A stretch of DNA of 64,000 nt from Rhodospirillum sp. (GTDB taxonomy: Bacteria > Pseudomonadota > Alphaproteobacteria > Dongiales > Dongiaceae): assembly GCA_013822765.1 (NCBI GenBank), contig PNKY01000007.1, positions 62,001-126,000 on the forward strand, read 5' to 3'. A program made the position numbers and the translations under genes. Below, piece by piece: positions 9,096 through 17,491 of this stretch (its first letter is position 1; each line of letters begins with the position of its first letter). Below the pieces are notes generated by a model. It was given only the letters and a program-made list of their open reading frames with translations. It did no database searches and was not told the DNA's origin.

Positions 9096-9671
9096 TCAGC
9101 GGGCGCGGGCTCTGCGGGGCGCGCGCCGGGCCTTGGCAACAGCGATGGCTGGCAACCCGGTGTGCAGGTGGCGAACCTCCCCCGCGATCCGGCCCAGGAC
9201 ATTGTCCTTCAGCGGGGCCACTTGGAGGCGGTCAGGCCGTGACTCGCCCGGCATGACGAAGCCGTGCGGCGTCGCCGGGACGAACCCGAATCTCTTGTAG
9301 TAGTCGACATCGCCGACCAGCAGCACGAGGTCGTGGTCAAGCTGCGCGGCAAGATCGAGGGTCTTGAACATGAGGGCGCGGCCGATGCCCTTGCCGGCGC
9401 GGTCCTGCGCGATCGCAAGCGGACCCAGCAGCAGGGCCGAATGGCCGGTCTCGCCGACCAGGATCGGCCAGTAACGGATGGCGCCCACCAATCGGTCGCC
9501 TTCCAGCGCGATCCAGCTCAGTTCCTGAACGGGCGCGACGCCCTCTCGGAACAGGTAGGAAGCCTTGTGGAACCGTGCCGGGCCAAACACGTCGTCGTAC
9601 AAACGCTCGACGGCGCCAGCCAGCACGGCCGGTTCAGGTTTGATCAGATACTCGGGCTTGATGAGTTTCAT
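9096..9671 (-). CDS. GNAT-family N-acetyltransferase
   Basis: A 191-residue protein. It carries the acetyl-CoA-binding motif A of the GNAT fold as LGPLAIAQDRAGKGIGRALM, followed by HDLVLLVGDVDYYKRFGFVPA, which is typical of the YhbS-like subfamily. The C-terminal tail is very basic (KARRAPRRARAR), longer than the fold needs, and could be a nucleic-acid or membrane contact. The acceptor substrate is unknown. It stands alone between the broken thioesterase and the universal stress protein. Confidence 0.85.
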   Translation of the reverse strand: MKLIKPEYLIKPEPAVLAGAVERLYDDVFGPARFHKASYLFREGVAPVQELSWIALEGDRLVGAIRYWPILVGETGHSALLLGPLAIAQDRAGKGIGRALMFKTLDLAAQLDHDLVLLVGDVDYYKRFGFVPATPHGFVMPGESRPDRLQVAPLKDNVLGRIAGEVRHLHTGLPAIAVAKARRAPRRARAR

Positions 9672-10003
9672 CGGTGGTGATCCTTCTCAACAGGTCTTCG
9701 AACGTCTCGCCGGCTTGCCCGGATCGTCCGCCGCCTGGAGGATCACTTCGCTAATGGAAGTGCTCCGATCCTTGCGTACGAACGACCATCCCGCCCGGCA
9801 GGGTCTGGGGGATATGTCGTCGGTGGCGCAAGGCGTACATCAAAGCACTCGTAAGCAGTTTCGACTGGGGCGCGAAAATACATCAAAGCGCCGTCACGTC
9901 AAATAGGAAATTTCGGCGCGAACACAAGAGGCTGCTCGCAAGATCGTGTGTAAAGCTTTCGATATGGTTACCGAACCGCTCTGCCAACGGCGGCGAGTGG
10001 CGC
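9672..10003. other. Intergenic region without a recognisable gene
   Basis: About 330 bases between two minus-strand genes. The open frames here do not resemble proteins and overlap in a random way. The part next to 9671 must hold the promoter of the acetyltransferase gene. I see no tRNA, terminator or repeat. Confidence 0.5.
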
Positions 10004-10432
10004 TCACCGCACCACGGTGACTGGGCAGTGGGCGCGGGTGACGACGTCCTCGGCGACCGAGCCAAGCAGCATGCGCTTGGCGCCGGTCCGCCCTTCCGAG
10101 CCGACGATGATGTGATGGTAGCCGTTGCGCTCGGCATAAGAGACGATCGCTTCCGCCGGGTCGTTGCCGTAGGCGCGCACCAGCCGGACGCTGAGCAGCT
10201 TGTGCTGCAAGGCGGTCTTCAGCGCCGCCAGCAGCTCCTTGTCCGGCGGCAGGTCCTCCGCCTTGACGCGCGCCTCGTCCCACACCGCGGGTACCGTCTC
10301 CAGCGCACCGTCCGCCACCAGCAGGAAGGTGATCGGACGGCGCAGCTCCTCCGCCAGGCTGACCGTGTAGTGCACGGCCTTCTCGGACGGCGGCGAGCCG
10401 TCGGTGGCGCACAGCAGACGCTCGGGATTCAC
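10004..10432 (-). CDS. Universal stress protein, UspA family
   Basis: A 142-residue single-domain Usp. It begins RLLCATDGSPPSEKAV and ends with the ATP-binding motif GSEGRTGAKRMLLGSVAEDVV, which matches the G-x2-G-x9-G-S pattern of ATP-binding members. The start is a GTG at 10432, preceded by an excellent AGGAGG site. These cytoplasmic proteins help survival under stress; the specific trigger here is unknown. Confidence 0.92.
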   Translation of the reverse strand: MNPERLLCATDGSPPSEKAVHYTVSLAEELRRPITFLLVADGALETVPAVWDEARVKAEDLPPDKELLAALKTALQHKLLSVRLVRAYGNDPAEAIVSYAERNGYHHIIVGSEGRTGAKRMLLGSVAEDVVTRAHCPVTVVR

Positions 10433-10577
10433 GTCGTCCTCCTACCTTGCGGCGACCGCCATGATACCGCGTGCCGGAGTCGCGGCGATAGAGCGCATGC
10501 GTTCCAGCCGCGTTAGCGCGGTCCCATTTAGTTAGCCATTCGTTAGGGATACCGGTGGGTCTCAATGCGCGGCAGCG

Positions 10578-11573
10578 CTAGGCCTCGTGCTTCAGCGGCC
10601 GGGTCATCAGGGCGCTGATCGCCGAATCGATCTCGGCGCGCCCGGACAGGACGGCGGCGACCGTGCTGGCGATCGGCATGTCGACGCCGAGCCGCGCCGC
10701 CAGCGCCTCCAGCGCCGCCGCGGTTGGCACGCCTTCCGCCACGCTGCGCCGCTGGCCGAGAATCTCCGCCAGCGCCCGGCCGCGGCCAAGCTCGAAGCCG
10801 AGCGAGGCGTTGCGCGACTTCATCGAGTTGCAGGTCAGCACCACGTCGCCGACACCGGCCAGGCCCAGCATGGTCTCCGCCCGGCCACCCAAAGCGTGGG
10901 CGAGGCGCGCCAGCTCGGCGAGGCCGCGCGTGACCAGCGCGGCGCGCGCATTCTCGCCCAGGCCCTTGCCCATCACGATGCCGCAGGCGATGGCGAGCAC
11001 GTTCTTGGCGGCGCCTGCCAGCTCCACGCCGACCGGATCGAGGCTGCCATAGGGCCGGAAGGCGCCATGCGACAGCGCCTGCATCAGCGCCTCGTTGAGC
11101 GCGGCATCTGCGCTCGCGATCACCACCGCGGTCGGCAGTCCGGCCGCCACCTCGCTGGCGAAGCTGGGACCGGACAGCACCGCGACCGGCGCCTCCGGCA
11201 GCAGCTCCGCCGCCACGTCGGTGAGCAGCAGGCCGCTGCCGAGCTCGATCCCCTTGGCGCACAGCACCAGCGGCGTCCCGGCGCGCCAAGCGCCGCGCGC
11301 GGCGGTGCAGAAGGCGCGCAAGTGCTGGGACGGCTGCACATAGAGGATGGCATCGGCGGCCAGCGCGGCCGTCAGCTGGGCGGTCACGGCCACCTCCTCG
11401 GGCAGCGTGGCGTCGGGCAGGTAGTCGGGATTGGCGCGGCTGGCGGCGATCGCCGCCGCCGCCTCCGGCCGCCGCGCCCACAAGGTGGTGGCGAGGCCCG
11501 CCCGCACGGCCTGGATCGTCAGTGCCGTGCCCCAGGCGCCCGCGCCGGCAATGCCGAGAGACCGGATTTGCAT
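10578..11573 (-). CDS. gpsA: Glycerol-3-phosphate dehydrogenase [NAD(P)+]
   Basis: A 331-residue cytoplasmic enzyme that reduces dihydroxyacetone phosphate to sn-glycerol 3-phosphate for phospholipid synthesis. The Rossmann motif GIAGAGAWGTALT is at the N-terminus. The catalytic-Lys region GVELAGAAKNVLAIACG and the substrate-binding NSMKSRNASLGFELG are present, and the length is normal. I start at the ATG at 11573, where homology begins; the frame is open further upstream but those 45 codons look like non-coding sequence. Confidence 0.95.
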   Translation of the reverse strand: MQIRSLGIAGAGAWGTALTIQAVRAGLATTLWARRPEAAAAIAASRANPDYLPDATLPEEVAVTAQLTAALAADAILYVQPSQHLRAFCTAARGAWRAGTPLVLCAKGIELGSGLLLTDVAAELLPEAPVAVLSGPSFASEVAAGLPTAVVIASADAALNEALMQALSHGAFRPYGSLDPVGVELAGAAKNVLAIACGIVMGKGLGENARAALVTRGLAELARLAHALGGRAETMLGLAGVGDVVLTCNSMKSRNASLGFELGRGRALAEILGQRRSVAEGVPTAAALEALAARLGVDMPIASTVAAVLSGRAEIDSAISALMTRPLKHEA

Positions 11574-11706
11574 AAAGTGCTCGCCTTCGCGCCCTGAGTT
11601 GCCCACAGGCTTGTTGCCCGCGGTCGGTTGCCTGCGGCGGCGGATTGCGCGCCGCCAAGCCGCGCCTGTAATCTGCTCCGCAATGGAACGCAAGGCGAGA
11701 TGGATC

Positions 11707-12738
11707 ATGCAGGCTGCCGTCGCGGGAAGGCGCTCGGGCCGCGTTTTGGCCGCGCTCCTGCTGCTCGCCGCCTGCCATGCCCCCGCCGCCGCTCAGGACA
11801 CGGCGCAGAGCGCGGTGCTGACGCCGATCGTGATAGCGCTGCCCGAAGGGCCGTCGGGCCGCACCATCGGCTACTATCTGGCGGAGGCCGGCGGCTGGTT
11901 CGCGCGCGTCGGGCTGGATCCCGAATTCGTGGTGGCGGATGAGCCGGCGGCCGTGCTCGCGAACGGCGACGCCGACCTTGCCATCGACGTCATGCCGCAC
12001 GCCCTGCGGACGCGGGCGGAAGGGGCGGACATCCGCCACGTCGCCCAGATCTTCCAGAAATCCGGCTTGGTGCTGGCCTGCCGGCGGTCGATCAAGGAGC
12101 CGAAGGACCTCAAGGGCATGAACATCTCGCTGTGGTCCGGCGGGCAGGAGGGGTCGTTCTACGCCTGGATGGAAAAGATCGGGCTCGGCATCTATGGCGA
12201 GGCGGACGGCGTCACCATCCTGCGCGAAGGGCTCGATCCCGATTCCTACCGCAGCCGGAGCAGCGATTGCTTCACCGGCGAGACCTACGCGCTGCCGCTG
12301 CAGCTTGCCCTGCAGGGCAAGACCACGTTCGACTACCGGATCTTCTCGTATGAAGACGTCGGGACGGCGACGCTGGAGGACGGGGTCTATGCGCGCGGAG
12401 AGGACCTGAAATATCCCGACCGGATCCAGCGGATTGCGCGCTTCCTCGCCGGCGCGCGCGCGGGCTGGCAGAGCGCGGCGGACGAGGCTCGCAAGGCAGC
12501 GGAGTTCCTGGCCGAGAAGACCGCGCCGCCGGCGCCCGATCTCGCCACCCTGCTGCGCGCCATCTGGGCGGCCAACGACCTGGTGGAGGTGGGACGCATG
12601 CCCTTCGGCCATCTCGATCCCGCCGCGTACGACCGGACGGTGACGATCCTGCTGACCGCCGCGCCCGATCCGCTGCTCAAGACCGCACCCCTCGGCGCCG
12701 TCAGCGACACGGTCATCAAGGCGGTGGAGGCCGAGTAG
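11707..12738 (+). CDS. NMT1/ThiY-like substrate-binding lipoprotein
   Basis: About 343 residues. The N-terminus has a signal segment with a lipobox (LLLLAAC at about residues 19-25) and is then typical of periplasmic solute-binding proteins of the NMT1/ThiY/SsuA type: IVIALPEGPSGRTIGYYLAEAGGWF, GLDPEFVVADEPAAVLANGDADLAI and DLKGMNISLWSGGQEG. Such proteins deliver a ligand (pyrimidine, sulfonate or similar) to an ABC importer. No permease or ATPase gene lies next to it, so either the rest is elsewhere or it serves as a sensor. The ATG at 11683 is an alternative start. A hairpin follows the gene. Confidence 0.85.
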   Translation: MQAAVAGRRSGRVLAALLLLAACHAPAAAQDTAQSAVLTPIVIALPEGPSGRTIGYYLAEAGGWFARVGLDPEFVVADEPAAVLANGDADLAIDVMPHALRTRAEGADIRHVAQIFQKSGLVLACRRSIKEPKDLKGMNISLWSGGQEGSFYAWMEKIGLGIYGEADGVTILREGLDPDSYRSRSSDCFTGETYALPLQLALQGKTTFDYRIFSYEDVGTATLEDGVYARGEDLKYPDRIQRIARFLAGARAGWQSAADEARKAAEFLAEKTAPPAPDLATLLRAIWAANDLVEVGRMPFGHLDPAAYDRTVTILLTAAPDPLLKTAPLGAVSDTVIKAVEAE

Positions 12739-12765
12739 CCGCGGATTGCGGCTGCATTGCCCTGG

Positions 12766-12786
12766 CCGGAGACAGCCGCTCTCCGG
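12766..12786. terminator. Hairpin downstream of the binding-protein gene
   Basis: A seven-base perfect stem (CCGGAGA at 12766 with TCTCCGG ending at 12786) and a seven-base loop lie 28 bases after the stop codon. No T run follows, so it may be a weak terminator or a processing stem. Confidence 0.4.
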
Positions 12787-12896
12787 TATGCTGCAAGCGG
12801 GCGGCCACGGCAATTCCGCGATGATGGATGCATCTCGCGAAGCAGGCCAAGCCGAAGATCTTGGTCACGTCTGTCAGTCGTGAGGGGGAGCAGGTC

Positions 12897-14249
12897 ATGG
12901 GAGAGGGGCTGCGGCCGATCTGTTTCATGGTCATGCCATTCGGGACCAAGCCGACCGGTGTCGCGGACGGGAAGTCGCCGCCGGAAGTGGACTTCGATCA
13001 GTTGTGGGAAAAGGTCCTGCGCCCGGCCATTGCGGCGCTCAATTATGAAGCGGTGCGCGCGGATGAGGATCTGGGCGCGCTCATCATCGCCGACATGCTG
13101 GAGCGCTTGACGCTCGCCGATCTGGTCGTCGCCGACATGACGCTGTCGAACGGCAATGTCTACTACGAAGTCGGCATCCGGCACGGCGCCAAGGAGGCGG
13201 GCTGCGTCCTCATCTCGGCGGAATGGTCGAAGCAGCTGTTCGACGTGGCGCAGATGCGGCAGATCCGCTACGCGCTGCCGGCGAAGGAAATCGCCGACGC
13301 CGACGCCAAGGCCGCCATCGACCTGCTGAAGCGCGAGATTCCCAAGCACACCGCGGCGAAGACCCCGCTCTACAGCCTGCCTGGGTTCCCGAAGCTGGAT
13401 GCTCGGCGCGGCTCGTTTCGCAACCTGGTCGAGAGCCTGTCGAAGTTCCAGGCGGACGTGACGGCTGCGCGCGCCGCGCGCGGCGACGAGCGCGTCAAGC
13501 GCATGGAGGAGCTGCTGGCCAGCTACGGCGCAGCGCGGCCGATCATGGCTTCGGTCGCGGTCGAGCTTGTCAACCTCGCCCGCGACAACTGCCCGTTCTC
13601 CCGCACCATCGCGTTCATCGACAGCTTGCCGGAGGAGATCCGCCAGTTGACGGTGGTCAAGGAACGTCGCGCGCTGGCGCAGTCCAAGGTCGGCGATCAT
13701 CTTGCCGCGATCGGCGAGCTGCACGCTTTGATCGAGCTGTCGGGCGACAGCTCGGAGCGCCAGGGCTTGCTCGGCGGACGCTACAAGAAGCTCGCCAAGG
13801 AAGCCAGGAAGGCCAAGGACGATCGAGGTCGCCGCGCCTACTTGGAGAAGGCAATCGAGCACTACACGCGGGGCATGATGCTCGATCTCAACGACTATTA
13901 TCCGACATCGAATCTCCCGAGTCTTCTCAGGGCTCGCGGCGGGCCAGGCGATCTCGAACGTGCTCAGGCCGTCAACAATCTTGTGGTGATCGCCTGTGAA
14001 GCCGCCTTGCTGCGCAAGACCGACAACGAGTGGACGAAGTCCACCTTGCTTGGCGCCGCGTTCGATGCCAGCGACGCCGCCAAGGCTGAAGAACTTGCTG
14101 ACATCGTAGAGCGTGAATCTGCCGCGGATTGGAAACTCGATGCGACCATTGAGACCCTGATGGGATCGGTGGAGTTTGCTGCCGACCCGCAGATCAAGGA
14201 ACGGCTGGAAAAGGTGATTGCACGACTTCGGAACGCATTGGGTGGCTAG
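12897..14249 (+). CDS. Nucleoside-deoxyribosyltransferase-like N-domain fused to a TPR-type domain (MAP3K TRAF-binding/DUF4071-like)
   Basis: A 450-residue protein. Residues 1 to about 140 contain ICFMVMPFGTK and then ADLVVADMTLSNGNVYYEVGIRHG. This resembles the nucleoside 2-deoxyribosyltransferase-like fold, with Asp and Glu in the positions used to hydrolyse or bind nucleotides. Residues about 200-440 are helical repeats (YKKLAKEARKAKDD, YLEKAIEHYTRGMMLDLNDYYP) like the TPR block of DUF4071/MAP3K-TRAF-binding proteins. The start at 12897 is preceded by GAGGGGGAG. The next gene, 53 bases downstream, encodes a SLOG-like nucleotide-binding protein. From memory, such combinations have been proposed by comparative genomics as sensor/effector modules of bacterial conflict systems. 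No activity is proven by the sequence. Confidence 0.7.
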   Translation: MGEGLRPICFMVMPFGTKPTGVADGKSPPEVDFDQLWEKVLRPAIAALNYEAVRADEDLGALIIADMLERLTLADLVVADMTLSNGNVYYEVGIRHGAKEAGCVLISAEWSKQLFDVAQMRQIRYALPAKEIADADAKAAIDLLKREIPKHTAAKTPLYSLPGFPKLDARRGSFRNLVESLSKFQADVTAARAARGDERVKRMEELLASYGAARPIMASVAVELVNLARDNCPFSRTIAFIDSLPEEIRQLTVVKERRALAQSKVGDHLAAIGELHALIELSGDSSERQGLLGGRYKKLAKEARKAKDDRGRRAYLEKAIEHYTRGMMLDLNDYYPTSNLPSLLRARGGPGDLERAQAVNNLVVIACEAALLRKTDNEWTKSTLLGAAFDASDAAKAEELADIVERESAADWKLDATIETLMGSVEFAADPQIKERLEKVIARLRNALGG

Positions 14250-14302
14250 GTGTTTCGCTCCACGACACGACCTTCGGTCAAGCACTGAAAGCACTGCATT
14301 CC

Positions 14303-14854
14303 ATGCCGATTGTGCTCGTATTCACCGGCCACATGACCGACCTTCCGGACCGGAAGGAGCCGCGCTTCCCGCCTGCCCTTGAAGGCGCAGCGCGCACAGC
14401 GATCGGTGCGGAGCTTGACCGCCTCAAGGCGCGCGGCATCGCCGGCTGCTTCGCCAGCGGTGCGCGCGGCGGTGACATCCTGTTCCACGAGGAATGCCGC
14501 AAGCGCGGGATCGCGACGACCATCGTCCTGCCGTTCGCGCCGGATGAGTTCGCGAAGGCATCGGTCGAGGGCGTCGACGACGGCGACTGGCCGCGGCGAT
14601 TCCGGCGGCTGTGGGACCAGACGCCGGCGGAGCGGCGGCTCGCGCTCAACCTGCCGGTGACGGACGACGCGTTCGCAACCTGCAACACGCACATGCTGGA
14701 CCTGGCACGGCGCCAGGGGTCGGTTCACCTGATCGCGCTGTGGGACGGCAAGGGCGGCGACGGCCCTGGCGGCACCGGCGACATGGTGAATCAAGCGGCC
14801 GGCAGCGGCGATCGACCGCACATCATCGCGCCGCAAGACTTGCTGGGCTCCTAG
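14303..14854 (+). CDS. SLOG-like nucleotide-binding domain protein
   Basis: A 183-residue single-domain protein. Its core reads VLVFTGHMTDLPDR, RFPPALEGAARTAIGAELDRL and ASGARGGDILFHEECRKRGI, then TTIVLPFAPDEFAKASV and WPRRFRRLWD. The glycine-rich GARGGDILF loop after the first strand fits the Rossmann-like SLOG superfamily (LOG/DprA/TRPM sensor relatives), which bind nucleotides. It follows the deoxyribosyltransferase-like/TPR gene on the same strand and is probably translated from the same message, although the site before the ATG is weak. An inferred role is as a nucleotide sensor or processor working with its neighbour. Confidence 0.65.
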   Translation: MPIVLVFTGHMTDLPDRKEPRFPPALEGAARTAIGAELDRLKARGIAGCFASGARGGDILFHEECRKRGIATTIVLPFAPDEFAKASVEGVDDGDWPRRFRRLWDQTPAERRLALNLPVTDDAFATCNTHMLDLARRQGSVHLIALWDGKGGDGPGGTGDMVNQAAGSGDRPHIIAPQDLLGS

Positions 14855-14971
14855 CGGGCGCCGGGTCCAAGGCGTTGGAAGCGCTCGAAAAACGGCGACG
14901 CGTTGGGGGGCCTGACAAGGTCCGCGGCGCTCTGCTATAAGAACGGCGGCCGCTCCTGCCCACGCCCATAC

Positions 14972-15048
14972 GACCCCGTAGCTCAGCAGGATAGAGCGTC
15001 GGTTTCCTAAACCGCAGGTCGGAGGTTCGAATCCTCTCGGGGTCGCCA
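14972..15048 (+). tRNA. tRNA-Arg(CCT)
   Basis: A complete cloverleaf of 77 bases with encoded CCA. The acceptor GACCCCG pairs with CGGGGTC. The D arm is GCTC/GAGC, the anticodon loop TTCCTAA gives anticodon CCT, and the T loop is TTCGAAT. The top pair of the anticodon stem is a T-C mismatch. Its 3' end is the left attachment repeat of the downstream island. Confidence 0.95.
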
Positions 15049-15049
15049 C
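15034..15049 (+). repeat. Left attachment repeat (attL) within the tRNA-Arg 3' end
   Basis: The 16 bases CTCTCGGGGTCGCCAC cover the end of the T stem, the 3' acceptor strand, CCA and one more base. An identical copy lies at 31296-31311 in the same orientation. This is the usual footprint of an integrase that targets a tRNA 3' end and restores the gene. Confidence 0.85.
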
Positions 15050-15094
15050 TTGAAATGCTGCGGTGTTTGTTATCAAGGTCTTAGTCCTCCGTTT

Positions 15095-15696
15095 GGTCTG
15101 GCGTCGCGGCTGGCAGCCGCGGGCATCGATCCGGCGTCCATTGCCGACGTCGTGCTGACCCACATGCATGTGGACCATGTCGGCGGCTTGCTCGCCGACG
15201 GACTGATGGGGCGGCTGCGTCCGGACGTGCCGATTCACGTGGCGGCGGCCGAGACCAAATTCTGGACGTCGCCCAGCTTCCGACCTACATGCCCGCGCCG
15301 GTGCGCGACGTGCTTGGACCCGTCGCCACGCGCTTTCTGGACAAGTATCGCGGTCAGCTGAAGCTATTCGACCGGCAACACGAAGTGGCGCCTGGCGTCG
15401 TCGTCCGCCGCACCGGCGGCCACACGCCCGGGCACAGCATTGTCCGGCTGGCGTCGGGCGGCGAACGGATGACCTTCCTCGGGGATTCCGTGTTTCACAA
15501 CCACTTCGAACGCCCCGACTGGTACAACGCGTTCGATCATGATCCAGAGGAAGCGGTCAGGGTCCGGACCCGTCTGTTGCGGGAGCTGGCGGAGAGCCGC
15601 GAGGTGCTGGTGGCAGCGCACGTGTCGTTCCCGTTCGGCCGGGTGGCTCTCGCCGGCCACGCCTTCCGTTTCATTCCGGCCTATTGGGAGTATTGA
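15095..15696 (+). pseudogene. MBL-fold metallohydrolase, 5'-truncated and frameshifted
   Basis: The first frame encodes ASRLAAAGIDPASIADVVLTH and then the zinc-binding motif HMHVDHVGG. At about 15278-15288 the frame shifts, and the rest continues as MPAPVRDVLGPVATRFLDKY, RRTGGHTPGHSIVRLASGG (further His ligands) and FLGDSVFHN, ending at 15696. The normal N-terminal strands are absent because homology begins only some 45 bases after the tRNA. The gene therefore lost its 5' end, perhaps by an earlier recombination at the attachment site, and has a single-base indel as well. Confidence 0.8.
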
Positions 15697-15778
15697 CCGC
15701 TTGTTGCGTTAGGGCCAAACCAGACGGTCACGTGCCTTTGAGTCCTCCCTTGTGCCAAGCCCAGAGGCTCTTCTCGTA

Positions 15779-15900
15779 GGGAACGTCCGCTACCAGCGCA
15801 AGAGCGGACGTTCCCAGGATTGCTGGCGCCGGCTGCTAATGGCACAAAGCGGACATAAGGCGGTTGCGACTGAGGTCGGCTTTTGACCCTAAAGCAGACC
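15779..15900. repeat. Intergenic repeat element (copy 1) with perfect inverted repeat
   Basis: A 12-base perfect inverted repeat (GGAACGTCCGCT at 15779, AGCGGACGTTCC ending at 15813) is followed by GGCACAAAGCGGACAT and, further on, GTCGGCTTTTGACCC-AAAGCAGACCT. The second part closely matches copies at 19.84, 20.76 and 22.93 kb. It resembles the short palindromic intergenic repeats of rhizobial genomes. No coding potential is visible. Confidence 0.65.
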
Positions 15901-15907
15901 TGCAGGA

Positions 15908-17128
15908 TCATTGTGGCATCTGCTCCGGCGGCGCGGCGTAACCTGGCGGCACGGTGAGCCATTTAATCCCGTCCAGCGCGATCTTCCGCCCGTAGTCGTA
16001 CTCCCGGTTCATCTCTCCCTTGTTGAACTGATCCGGCGTCGACGGCACGTAATCCGCCGGTATGGCTGTATAGTGAAACGCGACCTTGTCGTCCTTCGCA
16101 CCGAGATAAAGCCGCCATATGTCATTGATGCCGGAGACTTTGAACATCGAGAGAATGGCACGCTGTGAAATGCTCATGATGTTGCGGTCGACCTGCTGGA
16201 ACGTCGGCGTCACCCAGCCGTTGCGCAGGACATAGAGATTCTGCCGGACCTCGCCCGTGAACTCGGGATGCGCGGCGCGAATGACGGTCGGCAGGTCGAC
16301 GATCGACGAGATCGAGAAGGATTGGAAGAACACGCCGCCGTCGACATGCATCTCCTGGTACTTCTTGCCGTTGGCATTCACGTCGATCAGGACGGGCGGG
16401 AACAGCGACGGGATCGACGCCGATGCCAGGAGCACCTTGCGGAACAGCTCCAGCCGGTCGGGCTTGCCGCTCGCGGCGATTGCACCCATGTCCCAGATGA
16501 TCGGCTGTTCCGCATCGATGTTGGTCGACGCGACATAAAGCCGCCGGCCCTTCTTGTACTCAGCCGCGATCAGGTCCAGAACGTGCTCGCTGACATAGGT
16601 GCCGATCAGATCCTGCAGCGGCTTCGTCGATGTCGCCGATTCCGACCACAGCATCGGCAGCAGGCCGTGCATTGTGAAGATATGGCTGGCATCGACCGTG
16701 GTGTAGGATTTCTTCAGTGCCTCGTCAAAATCCGATCCGAGAAACGCCAACGGTGCGATCAGCGCGCCGGTGCTGACCCCGGTTACCACCTTGAACTTCG
16801 GACGGTCGCCGGTCTCGGACCAGCCGTTGAGCAGGCCGGCGCCGAACGCGCCATCCGATCCGCCGCCGGAAATGGAAAGATAGTTGTAGATGTGCTCGCC
16901 GTTCGGGCCGATGCTGTAGCTCTCCGGCATTTCCTGCATGAAGGCCTGTTCGATGCTCGCCCGAAGAACATCGGCATCCTCAAACGGGGAATAGCGGATC
17001 CGCGTGGTCGTGTAATCGCCAACCTTGGATTGCGCGAACGGGACCTGCGCTGCATCCTGCCGAGGATGGGAGCTGCAGCCGCACAGCAGCGCGGCGCTTA
17101 CAAGAAGACCCAGGCAAGGTGGATTCAT
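15908..17128 (-). CDS. Patatin-like phospholipase lipoprotein
   Basis: A 406-residue predicted lipoprotein: the N-terminus CLGLLVSAALLCGCSSHPR has a lipobox ending at Cys. The patatin core has the oxyanion loop SGGGSDGAFGAGLL, the nucleophile elbow GVSTG and the catalytic DGG in MHVDGGVFF, so the Ser-Asp dyad looks complete. It is expected to hydrolyse acyl esters of lipids at the cell envelope. It is the first intact gene of the island and is transcribed toward the MBL remnant. Confidence 0.9.
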   Translation of the reverse strand: MNPPCLGLLVSAALLCGCSSHPRQDAAQVPFAQSKVGDYTTTRIRYSPFEDADVLRASIEQAFMQEMPESYSIGPNGEHIYNYLSISGGGSDGAFGAGLLNGWSETGDRPKFKVVTGVSTGALIAPLAFLGSDFDEALKKSYTTVDASHIFTMHGLLPMLWSESATSTKPLQDLIGTYVSEHVLDLIAAEYKKGRRLYVASTNIDAEQPIIWDMGAIAASGKPDRLELFRKVLLASASIPSLFPPVLIDVNANGKKYQEMHVDGGVFFQSFSISSIVDLPTVIRAAHPEFTGEVRQNLYVLRNGWVTPTFQQVDRNIMSISQRAILSMFKVSGINDIWRLYLGAKDDKVAFHYTAIPADYVPSTPDQFNKGEMNREYDYGRKIALDGIKWLTVPPGYAAPPEQMPQ

Positions 17129-17489
17129 ACGACATTCCCCTAGAAAAAAATAGGATTGCAGCGTTGCACCGTTCTTGACCTTAACCGAACCTTTGTCGAC
17201 TCAAAACCCAGATCAGGATGATAAGCGGACATCGCTGGGAGGCCCGGCGATGGTCGAAAGACGAGCTAGAGCTCGCCGTACAGGGCGGTACGACCTTATT
17301 GAAAGACAGTGGACCGAGCGCAATGCGGCATTTAAGCACCCACGAGGCTCGTAGGACCGGTAAAATCGGTTCAAACGTGCTCAGGGGAGACGATCTAACG
17401 AAGCAGAGATTGCGCATGACACCACCTCAGCGCAGACTTTCTCTTGGCAAAAGAAAGTCCGAAATCTTGCACAGCCGTCTGAGGAGGGC
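17129..17489. other. Intergenic region between divergent genes
   Basis: About 360 bases separate the divergently transcribed patatin and TolB-like genes and must contain both promoters. The AT-rich run of T residues near 17143-17150 lies in the patatin leader. A plus-strand open frame from 17218 has no protein-like features. I see no repeat or RNA gene. Confidence 0.45.
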
Positions 17490-17491
17490 GT

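Noticed and set aside
10543..12813. Very long minus-strand open frame (756 codons)
   Set aside because: It is a shadow of gpsA and the binding-protein gene in GC-rich DNA; its residue mix is rich in Arg, Gly and Ala and has no family resemblance.
14246..15238. 330-codon minus-strand frame running through the tRNA
   Set aside because: It crosses a functional tRNA and the SLOG gene in antisense; the RGFEPPTCGL-like piece is the usual false translation of a tRNA.
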